Assembly: GCA_001600615.1 (NCBI GenBank)
Contig: BCKK01000001.1
Location: forward strand, 55,251 to 72,819
DNA from: Dioszegia crocea
Taxonomy: Eukaryota > Basidiomycota > Tremellomycetes > Tremellales > Bulleribasidiaceae
Direction: 5' to 3'
DNA length: 17,569 nt
Part shown: positions 1 through 9,656 of the stretch, piece after piece
Position numbering within the stretch: position 1 is the stretch's first letter
How the letters are laid out: every line of letters starts with the position of its first letter
Position numbers and translations under genes: made by a program
Notes under the pieces: generated by a model
Told to the model about the DNA's origin: nothing
The model's database searches: none
Seen by the model: the letters and a program-made list of their open reading frames with translations, nothing else

Positions 1-1165
1 TTGTCCAGGATACCAGTACCGGTATCCGCGTCGAGGGGTGGATACCGGTAGAAGATCCGGTATAATCCGGATCCAAAATCCGATGCCCAGCACTACTGCT
101 GACTGCCTCGCTACCTGGTTGAAATCTACTGACTGCGATGCGGTCCATAGGCGCCGAACGAAACCAACTCCGCTTCGCTCTGAATAAGGAACATATGCTT
201 CCAGTCGATGTCCATGTGTGGAAGACGAAGGAGGCTTGGAAAAGTGAGGTTAGAACAAGTCGAGGTTCCCCTAGAGCGTGCCGGGATCTTCTAAGCACTA
301 CGATCTATGGGTTCTGAAGTGTAGAGAGAGGACTAGGTACGGACTCCGAGAATCTTTCTGCGGAATGATTGGAAACTTATCGCGTCCTCACTTCGTTCCG
401 TCTACGGAGAGCGTCGACGTGTGGGATCAATCGTACTCAGGCTCCGGCTCGTGAGACTGTGGCCGGACGTCTGCTTATTCTCAGGCTTTTGAAATCATAT
501 GCCTCACTGTTCTGTGACCAGTAATCTTCGGCCATACGCTCCAGCCTTTGTCCCACCATACTCAGTACCATGCCGTCTTCGCTTCGAGTTTTCAGCGCAA
601 TCCTATCTCAAGTAATCCTTCGATTCGCTGGTCATGAAGAGAATGTGAGGGCGAGGCTGCGGATATCTCCAAGGCAGCGAGATATAGCGTGGCTCACAGG
701 TGTTGCTGCGCGGACGCTTGGCGCCCAATTCCCAACCGTCTTCTCATCTGGCCATGAGGTAGAGCGAGATCAAAGAGGACCCGCTGAAGATGTCAGAATA
801 CACCGATGGTATTCAGTATTACGTGCCTGAAGATATGAATATTCGATCCAAAACCTTACCATGACATACACTGCACGACGTCTCCTTGCGCCTCCACGTT
901 CTTGGTCCAGCCGTAGTGAGCAGGCTATCAGCAATACTTTGGGCAATACTGACATAGCACTTGCTAGCAACGAAGAGACATCTCGGACGCCAGATGCAGA
1001 AGTTCGTGATGAGAGAGTATGATACATCCATCTGATGCGATCTAATCTTGCTCGTCACACAAAGCATCCGAGAATATTCACTGTTTAGTGGTGACGCCGT
1101 CAAGTTTGCCTGTTCCGCCAGTCCGCGCAGAGCTATACAGTCAGTTCGTAGCTGAGTGAGCTATA
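1..1165. other. Gene-free left flank and 3' flank of the fucose synthase
   Basis: I find no protein that looks real here on either strand. Open frames are short (under 100 codons), overlap one another and resemble no family. The first 80 bases contain short palindromic motifs: ggatacc at 8-14 pairs with ggtatcc at 21-27 around a 6-nt loop, and related gataccggta and atccgg words follow to about 80. This could be the edge of a degraded repeat, but the window starts too close to judge. The last part, about 1000-1165, should hold the 3' UTR of the minus-strand gene that ends at 1166. Confidence 0.5.
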
Positions 1166-2540
<1,375 letters not shown>

Positions 2541-3532
2541 GACTATGAATTTGTGGATGGGGTAATGTTCAATCTACACGTGAGATTTGCCCACAATTTT
2601 CACGTCAGGCTTGAAAGGTGCCAGTTGCGGAAGGAACGCGTTTTGTTGCCGTCACGCGTTTGCTCGATTTGTCCCGGCCGGACGTTTCCCCCTAGGCCTC
2701 CGCGTCACGGTGTCACCCCGTCGCCAACACAACTCGAGCGACCTCATGTTCCTGGTGCATTCGTGCTGATGCACGGGTATGATGTGTGCGGATTGTCCTG
2801 GGTAGCCCATGCACTCATGTCGATGATCCGATCCGAACCAGCGGATTCGGGGACTCCCTCAGACATTGGCTCGTCACCCGGGGGTCGTTCAATGGAAATC
2901 CCTCCACCATGGTCAGCGAGTAGGCGGGACCTGGTGACCTACTCCAGGAACTTCAGTGCTAGAGCAGAGCTCGCAATAAATATTCTGACTACCCGAAGGC
3001 AGGCCTGGGTTAGTTCGTTGCCCAGAGAATCAGTCGGCAGGAATATAAGAGTCAACCGGCGGTTGAGATTCATATGTCACCACGCCAACGGACGTATGGT
3101 CTTCCCTTGGTCATCGTTCGTCCACTCCTCGAGGTTACCGCGACCAAAGACTTTCGAAAGCAGGAGGCGCAGCTGTGTTTTCACTTGATTGGATATGAGA
3201 TGGAAAGAGATACTCGAGCCGGTTCTTCTAAATACTACGTATCACTATGCTTATCTACTAATACTCAATGCACTGTTGCGTCGTGAAGCTCTCCGTTTCA
3301 GTTGCTCTTACACCCATGAACAAATGTCAGCTATGGTTCTACGACTCGAGGTTCGGCTTGTCTGATTAAGTATCCACCCTGGCTGGCCGAAGGCCGTTTC
3401 GCGTGATGCAATTGAACGCCGAGCCCAGAACAGGAACCGTTATGGTGATATATATTGAGGGAAAGACAATACACCAAGCATCGTTAATCTAAAACTGGAG
3501 CAAAGAAAATTCAACGCTATCAAGACGAAGCT
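2541..3532. other. Intergenic region between the two GDP-fucose genes
   Basis: Holds the 3' flank of the dehydratase (right) and the promoter and leader of the fucose synthase (left, read on the minus strand). There is no upstream ATG in about the first 120 nt before the synthase start, so 2540 is the natural start. A plus-strand open frame of about 210 codons crosses 2553-3188 but begins at a non-ATG codon, has an arginine- and serine-rich shadow-like composition and matches no family I know. I call no gene here. The size and a separate leader argue for separate transcripts rather than one bicistronic unit. Confidence 0.6.
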
Positions 3533-4999
3533 CTAGTTTTGGTTGATACCAGGGGTTTGCAAGATTTGGATGTCCGCCTTGACCATCTCCTCCACCAAAG
3601 AAGGGAAGTCGACCTTGCGCTTCCAGCCGAGTTTGGCGTGCGCCTTGGAAGGGTCACCGTGGAGCAGCTCGACCTCAGTTGGTCGATAGTATCGGGGATC
3701 GACGCGGACAAGAGTCTTGCCCGTCTTGGTGCAGATTCCTATTTCGTTGTCCTCCTTGCCTTCCCATCTAAGACGTGAGCAAAGCTACCATTACACCTAA
3801 AAGACAAACTCACCTGAGCTGGATGTCAACGTGACCGAAGGCCTTCTCAACGAACTCTCGAACGGGGTGAGTCTCGCCCGACGCCAGAACAAAATCATCC
3901 GCCTCGTCCTGTTGCAGCATAAGCCACATACCCTCGATGTAGTCGTTGGCATGTCCCCAGTCTCGCTTGGCGTCCAGGTTACCAAGGTAGATACAGTCCG
4001 AGAGCCCGAGATGGATCTCGGCGACGGCACGGGAGATCTTGCGCGTGACGAAAGTCCGCCCACGACGGGGAGACTCGTGGTTGAATAGAATACCGTTACA
4101 AGCGTACATCCCGTAGGCTTCGCGATAATTGACGGTAATCCAGAAGGCGTACTGCGGAGTCAGCAAGATGCTCTCACAACCAAGAGGAGACTCACAAGCT
4201 TAGCGACACCGTAAGGGGATCGGGGGTAGAAAGGGGTGGTCTCCCTCTGGGGAGTCTCGAGGACCTTACCGTACAGCTCAGAGGTGGAGGCCTGGTAGAA
4301 CCTGACGTGCTTCTCGAGTCCGGCAGTTCGGATAGCGTCGAGGATACGGAGCGTACCAAGGCCGTCGACATCGCCGGTATACTCGGACATCTCAAAACTG
4401 ACTTTGACGTGAGACTGGGCGCCCAGGTTGTAGATCTCAGTGGGCTGGACCTGGGAGATGATATATGCGAGATTGGTGGCGTCGGTTAAATCACCATAGT
4501 GGAGAATCATCTGAAGATTTAGCTAGGGCGTGAGAAATGAACGGCGCGAGCTCCGAGGCACAGCGGCTTCAGCAGCGGGCATACTCACGTTGGGCTCTGT
4601 CCACGTCAGCATAAAGTTCAAAATCGGCTGAGGAGAGCGAGAATCTACTGACTCTGATGCTGGTCCTTGTAGAGGTGCTCAAGACGGCCAGTATTGAAGG
4701 ATGAACTTCGTCGGATGATGCTGGGTACATCAGATTGAGACCAGAGCGCACGATCGATGAGCTCAGCTCAGCTTACCCGTGAACAAAGTAACCCTTGGCG
4801 AGGAGGAACTCGCAGAGATAGGAACCGTCTTGACCGGAGATACCTAAACGCGTCAGTTTTTGTCGTTAGGGCGGATGCTCAGGGAAGAGCATCAGGTCTG
4901 GAAGTCATGCTTACCGGAGATCAAGGCGACCTTGCGCTTGCGGTACTCTGCCGGGGTACCGATGTTGTTTCGGGCCGTGATGGGGTTAGCGGCTTCCAT
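3533..4999 (-). CDS. GMD: GDP-mannose 4,6-dehydratase
   Basis: Dehydrates GDP-D-mannose to GDP-4-keto-6-deoxy-D-mannose, the first and committed step to GDP-L-fucose; a cytosolic extended SDR enzyme. Exons (minus): 4999-4915, 4843-4777, 4720-4653, 4596-4589, 4510-4196, 4151-3814, 3767-3533. They sum to 1116 nt, 371 aa, against 372 aa for the human enzyme. Seen: nucleotide-binding GISGQDG at residues 29-35; [23 protein letters not shown] at 104-116; the catalytic set T152 and E154 in STSELYG with Y176 and K180 in SPYGVAK; and [19 protein letters not shown] and YYRPTEVE blocks, all hallmarks of the family. Exon 4 is an 8-nt microexon (phase 1 to phase 0) needed to join LYKDQHQ to MILHYGDL; this is the least certain junction. 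The next enzyme of the pathway is its downstream neighbour. A MULE transposon ends 255 bp upstream of the ATG. Confidence 0.95.
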
Positions 5000-5254
5000 C
5001 GCTATCTAGTTCTAATTGGGTGTAGGTGTTTGCGGTATGTGTGCGTGTGTAGGGCCAAAAGACCGGGGGATGGAAGAATATTTGATGGGTTAGAGGATAA
5101 AGGACGAGAACAAGATGAAAGGATATCGAGAAGGGGAGGGGCTCGCCCGATCTCAGAGGTGTGGCTGTTGGCGCGTTCTTTTTTGCCCTTTCCGTTCGTG
5201 CTCGCAGGCAGTTTTCCCTGGATCTGGACGCGACGGGACAACACTCTGGAAGCG
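5000..5254 (-). promoter_or_regulatory. Proximal 5' flank of GMD, cut off by a transposon
   Basis: This 255-bp stretch is all that remains between the GMD start codon and the MULE. On the gene's sense strand, about 5055-5028 is CA-rich with repeated CACA and CACATAC words, typical of fungal leaders. I cannot place a TATA box or transcription start. The last 8 bases (5247-5254) are the target-site duplication of the transposon. The original continuation of the promoter lies beyond the element, from 7811 onward. Confidence 0.4.
5247..5254. repeat. Left target-site duplication of the MULE
   Basis: The 8 bases tggaagcg directly before the left inverted repeat recur exactly after the right one at 7803-7810. 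If position 7802 is counted as flank rather than element, the match grows to 9 bp (ctggaagcg, 5246-5254 and 7802-7810). Mutator-like elements make 8-11 bp duplications, most often 9. Confidence 0.9.
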
Positions 5255-5310
5255 GGAATAAAAGTTTTAAATCGAACCTTTTCGGGTTTGTCATGCTAAA
5301 ATCGAACCTC
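5255..5310 (+). repeat. Left terminal inverted repeat of the MULE
   Basis: A 56-bp terminal repeat. Its reverse complement matches 7747-7802 with two mismatches. It contains two of the three left subterminal AAATCGAACCT words; the third, at 5317-5330, lies just inside in a weaker extension of the repeat. Confidence 0.92.
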
Positions 5311-5479
5311 AACGTTTAAAATCGAACCTCCGGCCCGGAATCCGAGAAAGGGCCGGAAATCCGAGAGCCTGCTAGGGATTTCGGCCGGATATCGACCGTG
5401 CTACCTAGCTCTGGCTTCAAGTGATATCCCCTACTTTACATATTACCTACCTATACTCTATGTATATAGATTCCGATCT

Positions 5480-7591
5480 CTACAGTGCACGCATACCCGC
5501 CGGAGCTTCCATCAACCAAGCCATCATTGGGTCCTCCTCCTCTTCGAAATCACAAGGCTTGCTCTTGGTATTCTTGTGGCCCCGCTGGCCACACTTCCCA
5601 CATTTCTGCATCCGCCCACCATTCTCGTCCTCTTCATCACTCTCTCCTCGACCCCGAACCCTCTGACTTGCCTGCGTAGGAGCTACGCCGGCCTCACCAC
5701 GGGCTACGCGCTGGCGGCCGTGCCCAGCCTTCTCTGCCATGACCTCGATGGAGTCGTCGATGTCGAGATCATCGGTAGAAACGGGGAGGACGTCGATAGA
5801 GTAGGTATCCCTCCAAGTGATTGTATAGTAGTAAAGTGAGATGAAATTTGAGGCCTTCTTGCGCTGATCTCGAGCAGCCGCAATGACGTGACAACAAGGC
5901 ATACGCAAATTCCGAGGTTTCCCACAGCCACACTCCATTGCTCCCCCTTCCAACCAGCAAAGACTGACCAGTCTCTGCTTATCCCCCGTATAGGATGGAT
6001 CCTTATACCGAACCAGCCCAACGGTCTCGGCATCGGTGACTCGCTGGGGAATCAACTTGTAATCCACCGAAGCGAGAGTGGTCTTCTTTAGCGCGGCGTG
6101 GGCGAGTGGGACGTAGATTTTGGTCTCGGAGGCTGCGGCGGCTCGCCATTTAGACCAAGAGGTAGCTTGGTCCTCGAGCAGGCCTTGGAGTAAAGGGACG
6201 ATAGGGAGGAGGCGCAAAGCTTTGATCTTGTTGTTTACCTGTTCAGCCGCGTTTGAGGTCGTGAGACCGAAACGGGCGCCGGGAAAAGCGTAGTTCGCCC
6301 AGAGGTGATAGTCTTTGAGGCTGGTGGTGATGTAGGTGTGTAATGTGGAGTAGGAGCCTTGGAGGATGGCAAGGATGTCATTGAACTCCTCTTGCGATCC
6401 GGCGTCGAGGAGTTTGTTGAACGCAGTTCGAGAGCGTAGGGATGCGGCCTGTCCAAACTTGGAGTCCAAGTTGCGTCGAATGTGCAAGTTGCGTCGAATG
6501 TGCTCGGCGCATAAGCCGTGATGGGCATGGGGCAGGACTCGATTTATGCCGGCGACGATGCCCTGCTGGTCAGCTATACTCATCTGGACAATCATGATCA
6601 GGGGGCAAAAACGGAAACTTACAGTTCCCCGATCGGTCATTATCACCATTCCCGGCTCTGCCACCTCCGGAAACGCCTTCTCGAATTGCTCCAACCACCA
6701 ACTCCACCCATCCCCTCCCTCATCCGGCAAGAATCCCCATGCTAAGACGACGAGATGGTTCTCCGCATCGTAGCAAGCTGCGATGCATACAGTGTAGTAG
6801 AAGCGGGTTTTGGAGTGGGCGCCGTCGATGGAGACGACGGGCTTGAGATGTTGCATGGCTGCCTTAGCAGCAGATGTGGCGAAGAAGGCAGCACACATCT
6901 GGTCGTCGATGCAGAGGTACTCGGCAGATGCTGTGGGGTCGGCTTCGAGGAATCTGGCGACGTAGGAGGGGATTTAGAGCCAAGACATGTAATGGCTGTC
7001 ACGGTCGAGCCCAGCGATCTTGTTCTTCGCCTTCAGCGCGCTTGTATAGCTGATTGTAACCTTCTCGCTCCTTTCGACAACGCTGGCGAGATCCTTGGGC
7101 TTGGACTGAGCCTTGACTGCGTTGAGGGCGTTGATCTAGTGAGTCAGCTATAGACCACTCAGCACTCTGCTCGCTCTTACCGCTCAGCTCGAACCCAAAG
7201 ACGTACCCTGTTCTCAACAAAGACATTCTGCTTAACGCCATGTCTCTTAGGCGTCTCCTCCACAAAGCAGGTATGTTCATCTGTCACCTTCGCCGATACC
7301 CTCCAGCCGCCGTCATCCTTGTCTACCGTCCCGAAGACGCTGAACTTGCATCCCTGCTCGTCCTTGGTGGCGCAGGTGTACCACGTCTTCTTCGGGTTGG
7401 TGTTGCGGCAGAAGGCGGATGCCATGCCTTGGGCTCGAGAGCAATTGATGATGGCTAGGCGAAGGTGTTTGCGGGTGGGGTATACTGAGCCTGGCCAGAT
7501 ACGAGGATAAGCGGGGGCTTGGAGTTGATCGCTACGGGGTCAGCTTCGCGTCACAGCTCGGGACCCTGACACTCGGAACCTACGCTGGCAT
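5480..7591 (-). pseudogene. MULE transposase with DDE, SWIM and zinc-knuckle domains; apparent premature stop
   Basis: Cut-and-paste transposase of the Mutator/MULE family. Exons (minus): 7591-7584, 7531-7207, 7135-6623, 6565-5480, giving 643 codons if the internal stop is ignored. Domains: N-terminal Cys/His DNA-binding region at about 30-105 (WYTCATKDEQGC ... DEHTC); MULE DDE domain with D215 in SIDGAHS, D279 in MTDRG and E390 in SNAAEQVNN; SWIM zinc finger C494-x-C496 ... C506-x-H508; C-terminal zinc knuckle CGKCGQRGH near 604-620. Codon 165 is TAA (6976-6974), between the DNA-binding and catalytic parts. The sequence after it (IPSYVARFLEADP) looks like genuine family protein, so I read a nonsense mutation. 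A 72-nt intron with a weak GTGACA donor could remove it in frame but would also remove that conserved stretch. The 57-nt intron at 6622-6566 has no stop; a shorter 39-nt version is possible. Confidence 0.85.
6468..6503. repeat. 18-bp tandem duplication inside the transposase gene
   Basis: Two perfect 18-bp copies lie head to tail at 6468-6485 and 6486-6503. On the coding strand they encode HIRRNL twice, just after the conserved LCAE block between the second Asp and the catalytic Glu. The duplication keeps frame and adds six residues. I expect one copy in relatives, which makes this a copy-specific change. Confidence 0.85.
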
Positions 7592-7746
7592 AGTGCAGTA
7601 GTTTGGATGAGCCAGATGTGAGGTGAGAAAGTGGAAAATCAGACGCGTCCAATGCGTCTCACCTTGACACGGGCCTGTTCCGTCACCGTTTTCGGCCGGG
7701 GCTCAGTCGCCCGAGGTCCGATTTTAGTTTCGGTCTCGAACCGGAC

Positions 7747-7802
7747 GAGGTTCGATTTTAGCATGACAAACTCGAAAAGGTTCGATTCAAAACTTTTATT
7801 CC
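7747..7802 (-). repeat. Right terminal inverted repeat of the MULE
   Basis: Reverse-complement partner of 5255-5310 with two mismatches over 56 bp. A third subterminal word lies just inside at 7713-7726, with one change (AATCGGACC in place of AATCGAACC). Confidence 0.92.
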
Positions 7803-7810
7803 TGGAAGCG
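7803..7810. repeat. Right target-site duplication of the MULE
   Basis: Exact direct copy (tggaagcg) of 5247-5254. Joining the flanks and dropping one copy gives the predicted empty site ...acactctggaagcggcgacg.... Confidence 0.9.
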
Positions 7811-9613
7811 GCGACGCGCTTTGAATGAGGAACAAGGGGTAGTTGCGGGGGGTCGAGCCGATGTTGGCTCAAAGTAGTGAAAAATGAGCAGCCTCACGCC
7901 CCCGCCCTGGCACTGCCCGTTTCCCTAATTACACATTTAGTTCCGCTTAAAGCCCGCCGTGACATAAGTGACCGAATCTCGAACTATGTTTCTGTACGCT
8001 CTGTGAATTGGTCAGGGAGCATCACAGGTCGGTCGGCGTATCAATTTGGCGCAGCAAAGAGACAGCTTGAGACAACAAGCGGGTCTCTGTAGCAGTGACT
8101 CGATCAATTCGCTGCCATGGAGATGATAGCGGCCTCGATTGCTATGCATACAGTGATGATTATAGTGCCTCTGAGGGTTCGAGTTGGCTGTCCATCATAC
8201 CTTTCCATCCAACGGGGCAGCTCTCCGTCGGCGAAATCGCTTGCGCTCTACACGATCGGAACCTCTTCATCCTCATCGGCCCCTGCCAAGACTGTAGCAA
8301 CTATATCTCCCTGGGCCAGCGGCGAACTCTTTCGAGACGCTACCCGTCCATATCAAGACCATCGTTCGGGATGGAGGCAGTAGTCAAGCGGTTGCGGATT
8401 GTCTTCATACGACACGCGGGACTCGAATTCAGGCCCAGCCCATCACCACCGAGCTCAGCTTGGCTCAATTCGCCGCAATGCTCTTCTTAGTCAGGAATCG
8501 GAGCGAATCCCAATGCCACGGCGGATCACAACGTCAAGGTGTACTTAATATTTTGGGGGACAACGTACACATGGCGACTGGGCAGACAAGGGTCAACATT
8601 AGCTGAACGCGTGAAACACATGATTGCCCCAATGCAGCCGGGCGGGCTGGAAGATCGTCTGCTTCGGTAAACTTCTCGGTGAGGTTTGTGAAGTTAATTG
8701 AGGAGCTAGGAATTCGTTCTCCTATAACCAGATGAATTTTTCTGGAACTGGCGAAAGCAAGCTCGCAGAAATAGGAGGCGAGAGAGCTTTACTTGTCGCG
8801 CATTTAATATCTACTGCTTGGCGCATGCGCAGCTCTACAATCCACGATCAACATCCACATGGTCATGTGATAGGATATAAGATCCCTTTCTATAACAAAT
8901 GTGTATGCGATATCTTCCGAAGAATGGGCTCATGTCTGCATGATCGACCCAACTTCTACCATCTTCGATCACATCTCCACCTCCTTCCTCAAGCTTCTTC
9001 GCTGCCCACCTTCACCCAGCCCCGCTCTCACTCATCGTTGACCATCAATTGCGCAGTGATTCGCCATGGAAGCCTACTTGACCCCAAACGGAAATGGAGA
9101 TTCAAACAAGATGAAGCGAAGTATCAGAGCGGGACGTCTCGAGGGTCCGAATGATCTTCATTCGCTTTTACATTATTCTCGCAATGGATCAGTCTAGGCA
9201 CACCCACCAAGTAGCATAGTACCCCGCGTCTTCGGCCCACTCTTGTGACAGGTGTGGGGGTCGCATGGCAAACTGGTCAACTCTCGAGGCTTAACCCCTA
9301 CCTACAATTCTTCGCAAAACCCGACCCTTGAATCGTGTGCAGGTACGGGTGTTAGGCGAATGAGATAGTATACAAACTGTAGATGCGGTCATACGCACAT
9401 ATGGTCACGGTGAAGCACATGCATATACAGCTGAAGATTGAAAGTCACTATTTGTAGGCCTTGTATGGAAATAAGCACGTACGTAATCGATCGTTCCAGG
9501 CGGGCTGGGCTTGAAGCTTACGTTTTGCGCTGTTGGAAGTGGTAATTTCCGTGGTGGTCTGGGCTCATCGCCCAAAATTGTATCTGCTTCAACAAAGACT
9601 CATCACCATACGC
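7811..9613. other. Long region without a recognisable gene, upstream of the GT90 gene
   Basis: About 1.8 kb of sequence that, before the MULE inserted, would have been the divergent promoter region between GMD (minus) and the GT90 gene (plus). I recognise no protein family. Three open frames are worth recording: 8095-8490 (131 codons, begins at GTG), 8732-9154 (140 codons, true ATG) and 9066-9197 (43 codons, ATG in a good cgccATGG context after a pyrimidine-rich stretch at about 8960-9040, which looks like a leader). None shows conserved motifs, and splicing them gives nothing convincing. A short unrecognised gene or a decayed one cannot be excluded. No tRNA is supported. Confidence 0.45.
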
Positions 9614-9655
9614 ATGCCATCACCGAGGGGCAGTATTGTCTTCCCCGCTACATGA
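9614..9655 (+). promoter_or_regulatory. Upstream ORF immediately before the GT90 start
   Basis: An ATG at 9614 opens a 13-codon frame that stops at TGA 9653-9655, one base before the GT90 start ATG at 9657. A further out-of-frame ATG at 9652 overlaps the stop and runs into the GT90 frame. If transcription starts upstream of 9614, this arrangement would lower or condition translation of the main frame through reinitiation or leaky scanning. The transcript start is not known, so the role is inferred. Confidence 0.4.
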
Positions 9656-9656
9656 C

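Larger units (their letters stand above)
5255..7802 (-). mobile_element. Mutator-like (MULE) DNA transposon, structurally complete
   Basis: A 2548-bp element bounded by near-perfect 56-bp inverted repeats (two mismatches) that start GGAATAAAAG on both sides, flanked by an identical 8-bp direct repeat. Inside is one minus-strand gene for a MULE transposase. The last 80 or so bases at each end carry three copies of a subterminal word, taAAATCGAACCTc, all pointing the same way relative to their end; left at 5268-5280, 5297-5310 and 5317-5330, right at 7777-7790, 7747-7760 and 7713-7726. These are plausible transposase-binding sites. The transposase gene reads towards GMD. High end identity and an intact duplication suggest a fairly recent insertion, while the internal stop suggests this copy may depend on a transposase made elsewhere. 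Confidence 0.93.

Noticed and set aside
1..80. Palindromic ggatacc/ggtatcc words as a transposon end
   Set aside because: No partner repeat or duplication is visible in the window, and the motif differs from the MULE ends; recorded only as sequence texture.
2553..3188. Plus-strand open frame of about 210 codons
   Set aside because: No ATG at its start, low-complexity Arg/Ser/Pro composition, no family motifs, and it covers the promoter of a confirmed minus-strand gene.
4597..4652. Possible frameshift in GMD between LYKDQHQ and MILHYGDL
   Set aside because: A microexon (4596-4589) flanked by a GTCAGT donor upstream and a GTGAGT donor downstream restores frame and gives a 371-aa protein of normal family length.
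8400..8414. tRNA-Met-like anticodon hairpin (4-bp stem, 7-base loop with CAT)
   Set aside because: No matching D arm, T arm or acceptor stem can be folded around it; the nearby tcgaatt is not framed by a complementary stem.
9636..9656. Longer N-terminus for the GT90 protein starting at 9636
   Set aside because: Position 9636 is TTG. The first in-frame ATG is 9657, and non-ATG starts are not needed.
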